The position numbers and the translations under genes are program-made. From positions 1,691,668 to 1,755,667 of the forward strand of contig NZ_JADKSJ010000001.1 in the NCBI RefSeq assembly GCF_015351235.1: DNA of 64,000 nucleotides. Direction: 5' to 3'. Positions 27,031 through 33,822 of this stretch are shown piece by piece. A model generated the notes under the pieces. That model saw nothing but the letters and a program-made list of their open reading frames with translations, was not told where the DNA came from and did not search any database. Numbering within the stretch: position 1 is the stretch's first letter; each line of letters opens with the position of its first letter. Origin of the DNA: Plantibacter sp. VKM Ac-2880 (GTDB lineage: Bacteria > Actinomycetota > Actinomycetes > Actinomycetales > Microbacteriaceae).

Positions 27031-27986
27031 GCGCCGACGGTGCCTGGGCGCTCTGTCTCGGCGCGGCGCTGGGCATCGGCCTGTGGGCACTCGCGATGCT
27101 GCTCCCCGCGCTCGGCAGGCCCCGGTTGGCGGATCGCATCGCGCCCTATCTGGTCGACCTGTCCAGCGAGGCCCGACAGCGGGCCTCACGACAGTCGACG
27201 GACCCGTTGCCGGTGATCGGGACGCTGCTGGTCCCGGTCCTCCGCGCTCTGCGCTGGCTGCTCGGCCTTGTCGGCGCGGACCAGGAACTCGTCGTCCGCA
27301 GACTCGGGCAGGCCGGAGGTCCCACGCTGCAGCGCTACCGCCTCATGCAACTGCTGTGGGGGCTCGGCGGCTTCGCTCTTGGAGCGGCGCTCGCCGTGCT
27401 CGCGTTCAGCGGCGGCCGACTCCCACTCCCGTTGGCGGCGGCGTTGCCCGCACTGGGGGCGGTGGCAGGCATCGTCCTGCGCGATCAACTGCTCAACCTC
27501 GCCGCCCGCCGCCGACTGGCGCGCATCGAGGAGGAACTCCCGACGGTCCTCGAGTTCCTCAGCCTGAGCCTGGCCGCCGGCGAGGCGATCACCGACGCGA
27601 TGGAGCGCGTGGCACGCATCGGGTCGAGCGGCGAACTGGGCAACGAGTTCCGGCAGGTCATGGCGGAGGTCTCGACGGGCATCCCGTTCGCGCAGTCGTT
27701 CCGTCAGTTCGAGGCCAGACTCGCGATGCCGACGCTCTCCCGGTGCGTGGACCAGATCCTCGGAGCGCTCGAACGCGGCACCCCGGTCGCCGCGGTGCTC
27801 CTCGACCACGCACACGACGGACGCGACACCGCCAAACGCCGCCTGCTGGAGTCCGCAGGGAAGAAGGAGGTCGCGATGCTCGTGCCTGTCAACAGTGAAT
27901 TAAAATCCTCTTCATCGCCAAATCCGGCTGCCGACTTTGGTGATACTGTTCGGCGGACGGTTGAGCGTAACGCCTGTATCACGTGA
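27027..27986 (+). pseudogene. tadC: tadC, 5' part, interrupted by the integrated element
   Basis: Codons 1-286 are native TadC: GspF-type domain (EEELPTVLEFLSLSLAAGEAITDAMERVA...SFRQFEARLAMPTLSRCVDQILGALERGTP) ending KKEVAMLV. From codon 287 the frame enters the mobile element and adds about 32 foreign residues (NSELKSSSSPNPAADFGD...) before a stop. The last membrane helix (PLVFLILPLSIIIAVFPGVFVL) is lost to the far side of the element. Joined to 44151-44231 the gene would encode 312 residues. The product as it stands is probably non-functional. Confidence 0.93.
27870..27901. other. attL: left junction of the integrative element
   Basis: Host GATGCTCGTG, then the shared dinucleotide CC (27885-27886), then the element arm TGTCAACAGTGAATT (27887-27901). 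The arm is an 11/15 inverted match to the element arm at attR. Removing one CC and the DNA between restores the tadC frame exactly, which fixes the junction to within a few bases. Confidence 0.85.
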
Positions 27987-28433
27987 GACACCTGTCCCAT
28001 CATGGGACACCTCGGTGATCACCCAACATCGCGTTTCAAGCGCGATGGCGCTGCAACCGGTCCTTGTCGCATGACGACGAGGACCCCGCTTCAAGTGCGA
28101 CGGTCGGACTTGAACGACCACGCCTACCAGCCTCGTCAATCGGATGGGAGGTATCGGACAGGTGGGAAATCACTTCCCACCTCTTCAGGATCACAACCGA
28201 GGTGACACGTTTGTGTCAGGTGTCCGGTCTCGGACAGGTGAGGAACTTTCCTCAGGACGAAAGGGTGTCCACAGCATGGACGTCCTGACCCAGGGGCAGG
28301 TCCCGCCACCCCTTCATGGCGTAAGACCTCCGGGGTCAGACCGTTTTCACACACGGAGCATCGGGATCTTTTCCCCACCAGGCCGACCCATGCACGTAGG
28401 GTGCTCAACAGTAGACAGAGCGAAGGAGCTCCC
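27987..28433. repeat. Non-coding left end with an array of palindromes
   Basis: No convincing gene in 447 bp. It holds palindromes with fixed AGG...GGTG-type flanks and differing self-complementary arms. They lie at 27989-28012 (minus orientation, TGTCCCAT/ATGGGACA), 28160-28182 (TGGGAA/TTCCCA), 28200-28222 (TGACAC/GTGTCA), 28218-28240 (TGTCCG/CGGACA) and 28236-28256 (TGAGGA/TCCTCA). The last three overlap head-to-tail with AGGTG at an exact 18-bp period. A separate palindrome CATCGCG/CGCGATG around TTTCAAG lies at 28027-28047. Roles could be operators, a structured transcript, or a replication/transfer site. Confidence 0.75.
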
Positions 28434-28925
28434 ATGCAAAATATCCTGGAAGCAGCTGATTCTCTTCACAAGGCTCTTCGGTCGGGTGTATACCGATGGC
28501 CCCGCATCAGTTGGGAGGAGATTGAAGATCCTTCGGGAGACGCCTACCACTCCCTCTTGTCACGACTTCTGGTCGTTCTGTCGCCTACAGAGATCGTTTT
28601 TGCCTCCGGCGCAGTCACGGGATCCGGGGCTGACGCGAATGTGTCAGCCGGCGTTTACACGGCGGACTTGGTGGTCCAGATCACGAGAGAAAGCGGTTCG
28701 TCAATGACAGTCACCGTTCGACCTCGCTCAGCACTGCGCTCACTCGAGGTCGATTCGGCCCCAGTGAAGACGTCCTCAGACTGGGGCATCAACGCTGTTT
28801 CATTCGCTCTAACGGCTACGTACGACTGGGGGACTATCCCGATCGCTCTTGATGATGTTCCCGAGGCAGCCAGAAACTTGATCGTGCAGGAGCTGACGGC
28901 CGACCTCGCCAGATCCGACGCCTGA
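28434..28925 (+). CDS. Hypothetical protein, first gene of the element's left arm
   Basis: 163 residues from the ATG at 28434, which has AAGGAG seven bases upstream; the in-frame GTG at 28401 lacks this. No family recognised. It looks like a soluble alpha/beta protein with an N-terminal helix (ILEAADSLHKALRSGVYRWPRISWEEIED) and alternating beta-like stretches (TADLVVQITRESGSSMTVTVRPRSAL). Transcribed away from the palindrome array that forms its upstream region. Confidence 0.7.
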   Translation: MQNILEAADSLHKALRSGVYRWPRISWEEIEDPSGDAYHSLLSRLLVVLSPTEIVFASGAVTGSGADANVSAGVYTADLVVQITRESGSSMTVTVRPRSALRSLEVDSAPVKTSSDWGINAVSFALTATYDWGTIPIALDDVPEAARNLIVQELTADLARSDA

Positions 28926-28966
28926 GTCGGGACCGGACGTCGGCCGCTTCTACTAGTGTCCCGCTC

Positions 28967-29011
28967 ATGCCCGCCTGGTCCCGCCCGAAGTCAATCCGGC
29001 TCGACTTGCGG
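28967..29011 (+). pseudogene. Truncated duplicate of the start of the gene at 30202
   Basis: The 14 codons read MPAWSRPKSIRLD, matching 8 of 14 positions of MATWIRPKPIRFDQ at 30202, with the same ATG context. After this point similarity stops and the frame runs meaninglessly into the DUF7882 gene. It looks like the remnant of a duplicated gene. Confidence 0.4.
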
Positions 29012-29128
29012 ACTTGTTCCGTAGGCTGTTCTCACGTGCTTCGACCTGGACCCCGTCGGACTGTGCGCAGCGGTTCGACAACCTGGTTGAGCTTGCTCCC
29101 GATGGGTCGCCCGGAACGGAGCACGATC

Positions 29129-29434
29129 ATGGGGACACTTGTCTACGGCCACCGCAGCGCAGCACGCGTCGAGGTCGACGACGTGCTGCTCGCGCATCTG
29201 AAGACCGTCGCGCTGACGAAGCTCCGCCGCAAGGAATCGTTCGCCCTGACCATCCACGGCATCCCAGGCCGAACCACGCTGTGGATCCACCCCTCGACCC
29301 CGTTGCAGTTCCACTTCGACGCTGACGACCGCGTGGACATGGATCGCGAGCTGATCCAGGACCTCATGCAGCACGCCAACACCGGCGAAGTCACCATCCG
29401 CGACGGAGCCGCGCAGCTGCACATCGTCGACTGA
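29129..29434 (+). CDS. DUF7882 family protein
   Basis: 101 residues starting at the ATG at 29129 (GGAG upstream). The sequence GTLVYGHRSAARVEVDDVLLAHLKTVALTKLRRKESFALTI...TTLWIHPSTPLQFHF matches a small protein family very common in Microbacteriaceae chromosomes, plasmids and phages, sometimes mis-annotated as ATP-dependent DNA ligase. Function unknown. Its presence in the element suggests host-derived cargo. Confidence 0.8.
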   Translation: MGTLVYGHRSAARVEVDDVLLAHLKTVALTKLRRKESFALTIHGIPGRTTLWIHPSTPLQFHFDADDRVDMDRELIQDLMQHANTGEVTIRDGAAQLHIVD

Positions 29435-29630
29435 CGCCGGAGGGTAGTTCGTGCTCCTCGCCGGAGGCAAGCGCTCTTCCTGGTTGCAACCCAATATCTA
29501 GAGTCGTTCATGCAGATGCGGGCTAGCATCTGTGCCGATGCACACTCCCATCCCTGGGCGTCGGCGCGGCTGCGAGGCCGGGGGTCCAACCGCCTCGCAG
29601 CCGCACCCTGAGCGCAGAAGTGAGCTGCTG

Positions 29631-29888
29631 ATGGTGCAACATGTCCGCATGACGGCCGAAGAGGCTGCGACGGTCAGTGCCGTCCTCGACGCCGCGCGCC
29701 GGAACGAGGCCCCGACTGAGCTGATCGGCGCTGCCGCGGACTACATGCGCAGCGTCTACCTCGAGGCAGACCGCCGCCGCCTTCCCGAGACCGTCGCGGC
29801 GACCAAAGTCGCTTGGACGAGGCTCGCCGCATTCAGTGTGGATCACGGCGAGGTTCGATCTGGTCGACCAGCCGCCGAACGACGCTGA
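29631..29888 (+). CDS. Hypothetical small helical protein
   Basis: 85 residues from the ATG at 29631; an upstream in-frame ATG at 29532 would add a Pro/Arg-rich segment unlike a folded protein. It is mostly helical (MTAEEAATVSAVLDAARRNEAPTELIGAAADYMRSVYLEADRRRLPETV) with no recognised family. Spacing to a ribosome site is poor for either start, so the start is uncertain. Confidence 0.5.
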   Translation: MVQHVRMTAEEAATVSAVLDAARRNEAPTELIGAAADYMRSVYLEADRRRLPETVAATKVAWTRLAAFSVDHGEVRSGRPAAERR

Positions 29889-29920
29889 GTGAGTCTTTCG
29901 ATGGTGAAGCTCCGGGGCAG

Positions 29921-30136
29921 CTACCGTCGACGCCGATGGTAGCTGGTCGTCACGAGGCGGCGTCCCACCTGCGCGTAAGGCTGCAGTGCCGCGCGGAGGG
30001 CGGCGGCGTTGTCGTCGCCGAGGTCAATCTCATAGCTACGGCCGTCGACACCGAATCGGACAGTCTCGCCTGTGCCTGGCGGGATGTCGGTTCCGTCGAG
30101 GTCGTCAATGAGCGTGATGATGGTGCGCTTGGCCAT
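29921..30136 (-). CDS. Truncated Lsr2: N-terminal dimerisation domain only
   Basis: 71 residues from the ATG at 30136. It begins MAKRTIITLIDDLDG and continues with TVRFGVDGRSYEIDLGDDNAAALRAALQPYAQVGRRL, a clear Lsr2 N-terminal domain. Normal Lsr2 is about 110 residues, with a C-terminal DNA-binding domain carrying an RGR AT-hook-like motif. Here the gene stops after SYHRRRR, and no such domain follows in any frame. Lsr2 silences horizontally acquired AT-rich DNA as oligomers. A dimerisation-only version could poison host Lsr2 oligomers. That role is inference. Confidence 0.85.
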   Translation of the reverse strand: MAKRTIITLIDDLDGTDIPPGTGETVRFGVDGRSYEIDLGDDNAAALRAALQPYAQVGRRLVTTSYHRRRR

Positions 30137-30201
30137 GCGCTTCATTCTGGCAGAGGCGGGTCTGCCCACCCGACGTCGGAACCACCCGTTACGTTTCCTC
30201 T

Positions 30202-30498
30202 ATGGCCACCTGGATCCGTCCGAAACCGATTCGGTTCGACCAAGACACGTGGGTCGTCATCCGCAACGACCCCGAAGTACCGAAAGCTGTGCTCGAGCGC
30301 CGGCGAGAAGGCGGCGGTGAGGACGTGTTCTTCGTCACTCGGTGGGCGCTCGACCCTGCGGACCGCGTCCTCATGGGCACTACGCCCACGCTCGAGCGCG
30401 CGGACATGATGGTGCGGTGGGACCTCCCGGTGAAGCGTGATGGTCGGGATGGGCCACCGAACGGGATCGACGGCGACGGGGTGCAACGACGACGGTAG
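30202..30498 (+). CDS. Hypothetical protein (98 residues)
   Basis: Begins MATWIRPKPIRFDQDTWVVIRND; small alpha/beta protein with a polar Gly/Arg-rich tail (DGRDGPPNGIDGDGVQRRR). No known family. A truncated paralogue of its first 14 codons lies at 28967. It is divergent from the truncated Lsr2 gene, sharing a 65-bp promoter region. Confidence 0.6.
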   Translation: MATWIRPKPIRFDQDTWVVIRNDPEVPKAVLERRREGGGEDVFFVTRWALDPADRVLMGTTPTLERADMMVRWDLPVKRDGRDGPPNGIDGDGVQRRR

Positions 30499-30566
30499 GT
30501 ACAATTCCGGCCTTCCGATCCACTGCTTTCGCCTGAGCGAAGCGCGACCGCCGGTACTGTACCCCT

Positions 30567-31010
30567 ATGGGCGACTTGATCGACGCGGTGAAGAGTGCGG
30601 AATTGTGGCAGCTGGCCATACTCTTGGTTGCCATCGTGGCAGGTTCGAGTGGCCTGAGTGCACTGATCAACAGCGCATTTTCTTCGCGCACCTCAAGCAG
30701 AGACTTCAGGCGACAGATTCGAGCTCAGGCGCTCGAGGTAGTGGGCACTAGCTACGCGCTCTATCAGTTCTATGGCAACGCGCCGGCCACGCCAATCGAT
30801 CCTGACCGTGACCAGAAGGTGGCTAATGCGTCATCGGCATTATTGGTGGGGGTTGCCCAGATCGGCGACGTTTCCTTACTGAGTCTGGCCAGAGAACTCG
30901 TCAAGCAGGGCGAGCTTTTTGCGGGTCAGAACGAGGAGACGAGCGCCGATGACATTGACAGGCGTTTCGCGCTGATGGTCGAAGAGATTAGCAAAGGCGT
31001 CCCCGCCTAA
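30567..31010 (+). CDS. Hypothetical protein with one N-terminal membrane helix
   Basis: 147 residues. A hydrophobic segment at about residues 12-35 (ELWQLAILLVAIVAGSSGLSALINS) is followed by a soluble helical domain (RRQIRAQALEVVGTSYALYQFYG...SALLVGVAQIGDVSLLSLARELVKQGELF). No homologue recognised. The layout of one membrane anchor plus a cytoplasmic helical domain is common among phage-exclusion and effector proteins, but nothing proves such a role here. GC content is lower than in the host. Confidence 0.6.
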   Translation: MGDLIDAVKSAELWQLAILLVAIVAGSSGLSALINSAFSSRTSSRDFRRQIRAQALEVVGTSYALYQFYGNAPATPIDPDRDQKVANASSALLVGVAQIGDVSLLSLARELVKQGELFAGQNEETSADDIDRRFALMVEEISKGVPA

Positions 31011-31025
31011 GGTCCCGTATCAGAA

Positions 31026-31322
31026 CTAGCTGACGGCGGCGGCCGACGCTGGTTCCACTTCGACCTCATTGCCGCGACGTGCGGAGCTGCTCATCAGGTC
31101 CAGCAGCTGTCCCGAGGCGCCAACTAGATTTACTCGACGGATGCCCCGTTCACCCAGGGCTCCAAACAATGCGTCAAGGAACGAAGGCGCCGCGCTGGCC
31201 ACTGCCCGTGCGTAGACGGTGACGTCCGAGACAGAAACGTCGTCTCCCAGAGACTCCTGCACGAGCTGCTCAGCAGCGTTTCGCGTGCCGGCCAGACGGG
31301 GCAAAGTGATGGAAGCTCCCAT
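31026..31322 (-). CDS. STAS-like (DUF4325-type) protein
   Basis: 98 residues, ATG with AAGGAG ten bases upstream. DDVSVSDVTVYARAVASAAPSFLDALFGALGERGIRRVNLVGASGQLLDLM has the pattern of STAS-like DUF4325 domains: a strand, the S-x-S/P-x-F-L-D-E/A-LF helix, then a strand. Such proteins usually accompany GHKL-type ATPases, and the upstream gene on this strand is exactly that. A partner-switch regulatory role is likely by analogy with anti-sigma and anti-anti-sigma pairs. Confidence 0.72.
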   Translation of the reverse strand: MGASITLPRLAGTRNAAEQLVQESLGDDVSVSDVTVYARAVASAAPSFLDALFGALGERGIRRVNLVGASGQLLDLMSSSARRGNEVEVEPASAAAVS

Positions 31323-31396
31323 GATGGCACCTCTCCTTGCGTTGCTTCGATCTTAACACGCTGCTCGGGTCCGAGGCCGCTGATTATACGCCAGCC

Positions 31397-32209
31397 TCAG
31401 GCGCGTCGCGTAGGGAGGACGCACGAGACGAGCGAGCCCGCCTGAACGCCGACGAACGCCCCTTTAGAGCCGGTGGGAGCGCAGCCAGAGCCAAAAGACA
31501 ACTTCCGGTTCCCGCCGAAGATCTTGAACGATCCACCGAGGCCGCTCACGTTGTCCCGGATCGACGACAACCCGTATCCCCGATTTCTTTCGCCTGTCGC
31601 GCTCACACCAGGGGCAACAGCCATCGCAAGCGCGCTGTCATGATCCGTGGCACCGATGCGTGACAGGCTCCCCAGGAAGCCGACCCCGCTGTCTCCAATC
31701 GCGAACCCAAAATCTCCGCGATTTGGGAAGTACTGCGCCATCACATAGCCGTGAGTTGTCTCCGCGTGAAAGCTGACATTCTCGCCAGCTTCGCACACGG
31801 CGCTGAACAGTTGCGCGGCGATGTCGGCTCCGTGCGGCTCGGCGAATGCGTGCACGCTTGTAGCCAGTGCGTGGACCTCCGACGAACTACTGAACATCTG
31901 CAGTTCGATCAGCTGGTTTCCTTGGTGCCATTCGCGCACCGACCCAAAGCCGTGGCGGATGTCCAACCCATCGAGGATGTGGGGTACGTGTGCTCGCGCC
32001 AAGTAGTTGGAGACGTTGTCTGAGGTCGGCGCACTCACGAGCACCGAAGTTCCGGAGCGAGCAATCTTCTCGAGCTTCGTCACCATCGCTACGATGCCCT
32101 CTGGCGTCGCAAATCGAACCCTTTCGAGATTGAGGTGCAGGTCATCGAAAGACTCGGACAATTCAGTCACTGAGAGCGCATCGAGCGTTCCAGCCACGAT
32201 GTGTTCCAT
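31397..32209 (-). CDS. STAS-like plus GHKL (HATPase) fusion protein
   Basis: 270 residues. Residues about 1-100 form a STAS-like domain (ESFDDLHLNLERVRFATPEGIVAMVTKLEKIARSGTSVLVSAP). Residues about 120-230 form a Bergerat ATP-binding domain: N-box SAVCEAGENVSFHAE, G1 box FAIGDSGVGFLGSL, and G2 box NRGYGLSSIRDNV. No His-kinase dimerisation domain or membrane segment is present, so it resembles RsbW/SpoIIAB-type kinases rather than a sensor. Followed after 74 bp by the separate STAS-like gene; together they form a two-gene cargo operon. Confidence 0.78.
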   Translation of the reverse strand: MEHIVAGTLDALSVTELSESFDDLHLNLERVRFATPEGIVAMVTKLEKIARSGTSVLVSAPTSDNVSNYLARAHVPHILDGLDIRHGFGSVREWHQGNQLIELQMFSSSSEVHALATSVHAFAEPHGADIAAQLFSAVCEAGENVSFHAETTHGYVMAQYFPNRGDFGFAIGDSGVGFLGSLSRIGATDHDSALAMAVAPGVSATGERNRGYGLSSIRDNVSGLGGSFKIFGGNRKLSFGSGCAPTGSKGAFVGVQAGSLVSCVLPTRRA

Positions 32210-32326
32210 TGAGTTGTCCTTGGTTGTCGGCCGCGCGCTCGTCTCCCATGAGGTTACCGTCCAACTCCGTGTATGCCTGCTTTTCAGGGTCCAACAGAAC
32301 CGGTTCGAGTACGGAACGACGAATAG

Positions 32327-32364
32327 CCCTTCCCGAGCCCACCTTTTGGTGGGCTCGGGAAGGG
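32327..32364 (-). terminator. Strong 17-bp hairpin terminator
   Basis: Perfect inverted repeat CCCTTCCCGAGCCCACC / GGTGGGCTCGGGAAGGG with a TTTT (AAAA on the minus strand) loop. It lies 10 bp beyond the stop of the tape-measure remnant on the minus strand, and it also insulates the STAS-like/GHKL operon's promoter region. Confidence 0.8.
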
Positions 32365-32374
32365 GCCGATGGAT

Positions 32375-33170
32375 CTACCGGCCGAGACCGTTCTCGAGCC
32401 CGATGCGTGACGTGGTCTCGTAGTCGTTGACGACGATTCGCGCTTCGCCGTTCGCCATTTCGCGAAGGATCCCGAACAGGTGGCCGTCCATCGTGATCGG
32501 ACGGTCCGCCGGTAGGCCGGACGCCGGGGCGACGGGCGCCACGAAGGTGGGTCCGCTTACGTAACCGCCCTCCGCAAACCCGGGACCCCCAGGATCCGCC
32601 CGGTCTCACCCCAGATATCCAACGACCGTGCACGCTTGGACGGTGCGTGCGGGATGTACGCCTCGCCGCCCGTCTCCGGTTCACCCCACACGCGCCACGA
32701 ACCAGGCCGGGCGATCTGCGCCACGTGGTTCTCTCGCATCCCGCCGGCAGCGAAGTAGCTGACCACTCCACCGTTCGCCTGCGGGAGGAACGCTGTCGGC
32801 CCGTTGCCGTAGATCGCTTCACCCGTGGTTGTCACTCGGATGATGGCGTGACGTTCACGAGCCAACTGCGCCAACTCAGCCTCAGCCGCAGTGACACCGG
32901 TCAACGAAGCTGCCGTGTTGATGTTCGACGGGATCAGCCCCAGCGAATCGGCGTAGGCCTCCGCTGCAGCTCCCGTGATGCCGAACTGCGCCAACGCAAG
33001 GATGAGCTCGTCACGGCCGCGCTGCACCGCAGCCGTAGCACCATCCTGCGAACCCGTCTGCTCCAAAATGGCAGCAGCAGAGTTCAGCGCACTCTGCGCG
33101 GAGTTCTGTCGAAGCCCGCGAGGGGCGCTCGACGTCGGGCCTTGGACATCCTCGCTTGAATGCCGATGTC
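32375..33170 (-). pseudogene. Phage tape-measure protein, C-terminal remnant with a frameshift
   Basis: The frame starts without a start codon just after a TGA near 33171. It reads ...LNSAAAILEQTGSQDG, then NGGVVSYFAAGGMRENHVAQIARPGSWRVWGEPETGGEAYIPHAPSKRARSLDIWGETGRILGV, the signature end of actinophage tape-measure proteins. In a GGGGG run near 32580 the frame shifts. One frame ends PGLRRAVT-stop, while the shifted frame continues plausibly as PGFAEGGYVSGPTFVAPVAP...MANGEARIVVNDYETTSRIGLENGLGR-stop. Normal tape measures are over 600 residues, so only the last quarter or less remains. Confidence 0.82.
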
Positions 33171-33203
33171 ACAAAGCGTCGGCTGCGGGATAGCCTGCTC
33201 ACC

Positions 33204-33764
33204 GTGACCGACCCAGCCGAACTCTCCGACCTCGCGATCAAGATGTTCCAACGCGAGATCCATCGTCAAGCAGAATTTGCGACGGTAGCAATCCGCGATG
33301 TGGAGGTCATCGTGAACTCGGATCAACCAGACAGCATCCGGTTCTGGTACGCCATGGATGCGGCGCTCGGGGCGATCGCACGGCTCAGCGACATCCTGTG
33401 GCCCGCCAAGAATCGGGGCCCAGACGTAGCAAAGGTCCGAGCACGAGGTCAGGCCCTTCGTGCGCGTTTCGGCATCGGAGAATCCACGTATCTCGCCGAC
33501 AAGAGCGTGCGGAACTCGCTCGAGCACTTCGCCGAACGAATGGACGACTGGGCAGAGAAGACGAGCGGCGCGGGATTCTTGGACTCTCACATCGGGCCGT
33601 TGAGGAACGTTCGAGGGGTAAATGAGCACGACATAGCGCGCGTTTTCGACACTGACACGGCAATCGTCAGGGTCTTTGATCAATCTCTCGACATCCGCGC
33701 GACGATGGCCGAATTAGCGTCCATCGAGGTCCTAGTGCCAGACCCGGACGAAGTGTCCTGGTAA
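33204..33764 (+). CDS. Hypothetical protein with HEPN-like Rx4H motif
   Basis: 186 residues from the GTG at 33204; a TTG at 33156 would add 16 residues but overlaps the antisense tape-measure remnant. It is an all-helical protein (SDLAIKMFQREIHRQAEFATVAIRD, FWYAMDAALGAIARLSDILWP) with VRNSLEHFAERMDDW, where Arg-Asn-x3-His fits the R(N/D/H)x3-5H motif of HEPN ribonucleases. The gene is inserted opposite in direction to the surrounding tail genes. HEPN membership is a motif-level inference. Confidence 0.6.
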   Translation: MTDPAELSDLAIKMFQREIHRQAEFATVAIRDVEVIVNSDQPDSIRFWYAMDAALGAIARLSDILWPAKNRGPDVAKVRARGQALRARFGIGESTYLADKSVRNSLEHFAERMDDWAEKTSGAGFLDSHIGPLRNVRGVNEHDIARVFDTDTAIVRVFDQSLDIRATMAELASIEVLVPDPDEVSW

Positions 33765-33772
33765 CGAACAAG

Positions 33773-33813
33773 AGCCCCCTCCGAGCTCACCCGAGGATGA
33801 GCCCAGAGGGGCT
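33773..33813. terminator. Bidirectional hairpin between convergent genes
   Basis: Outer arms AGCCCC and GGGGCT with an inner CGAGCTC/GAG stem, placed between the 3' ends of the HEPN-like gene and the tail-spike gene. It can serve both transcripts. Confidence 0.6.
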
Positions 33814-33822
33814 GCCTGTTGC

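Noticed and set aside
27987-28260. CRISPR array
   Set aside because: The 18-bp period elements are palindromes with shared flanks, not identical repeats with unique spacers of 30-40 bp, and no cas genes are present.
28967-29434. A 155-codon gene starting at 28967 and including DUF7882
   Set aside because: The DUF7882 domain has its own ATG at 29129 with a ribosome site. The upstream part only resembles the first 14 codons of another gene and is otherwise unlike protein.
31337-31663. Plus-strand ORF opposite the GHKL gene
   Set aside because: It is antisense to a gene with clear ATPase boxes and has no ribosome site or recognisable features.
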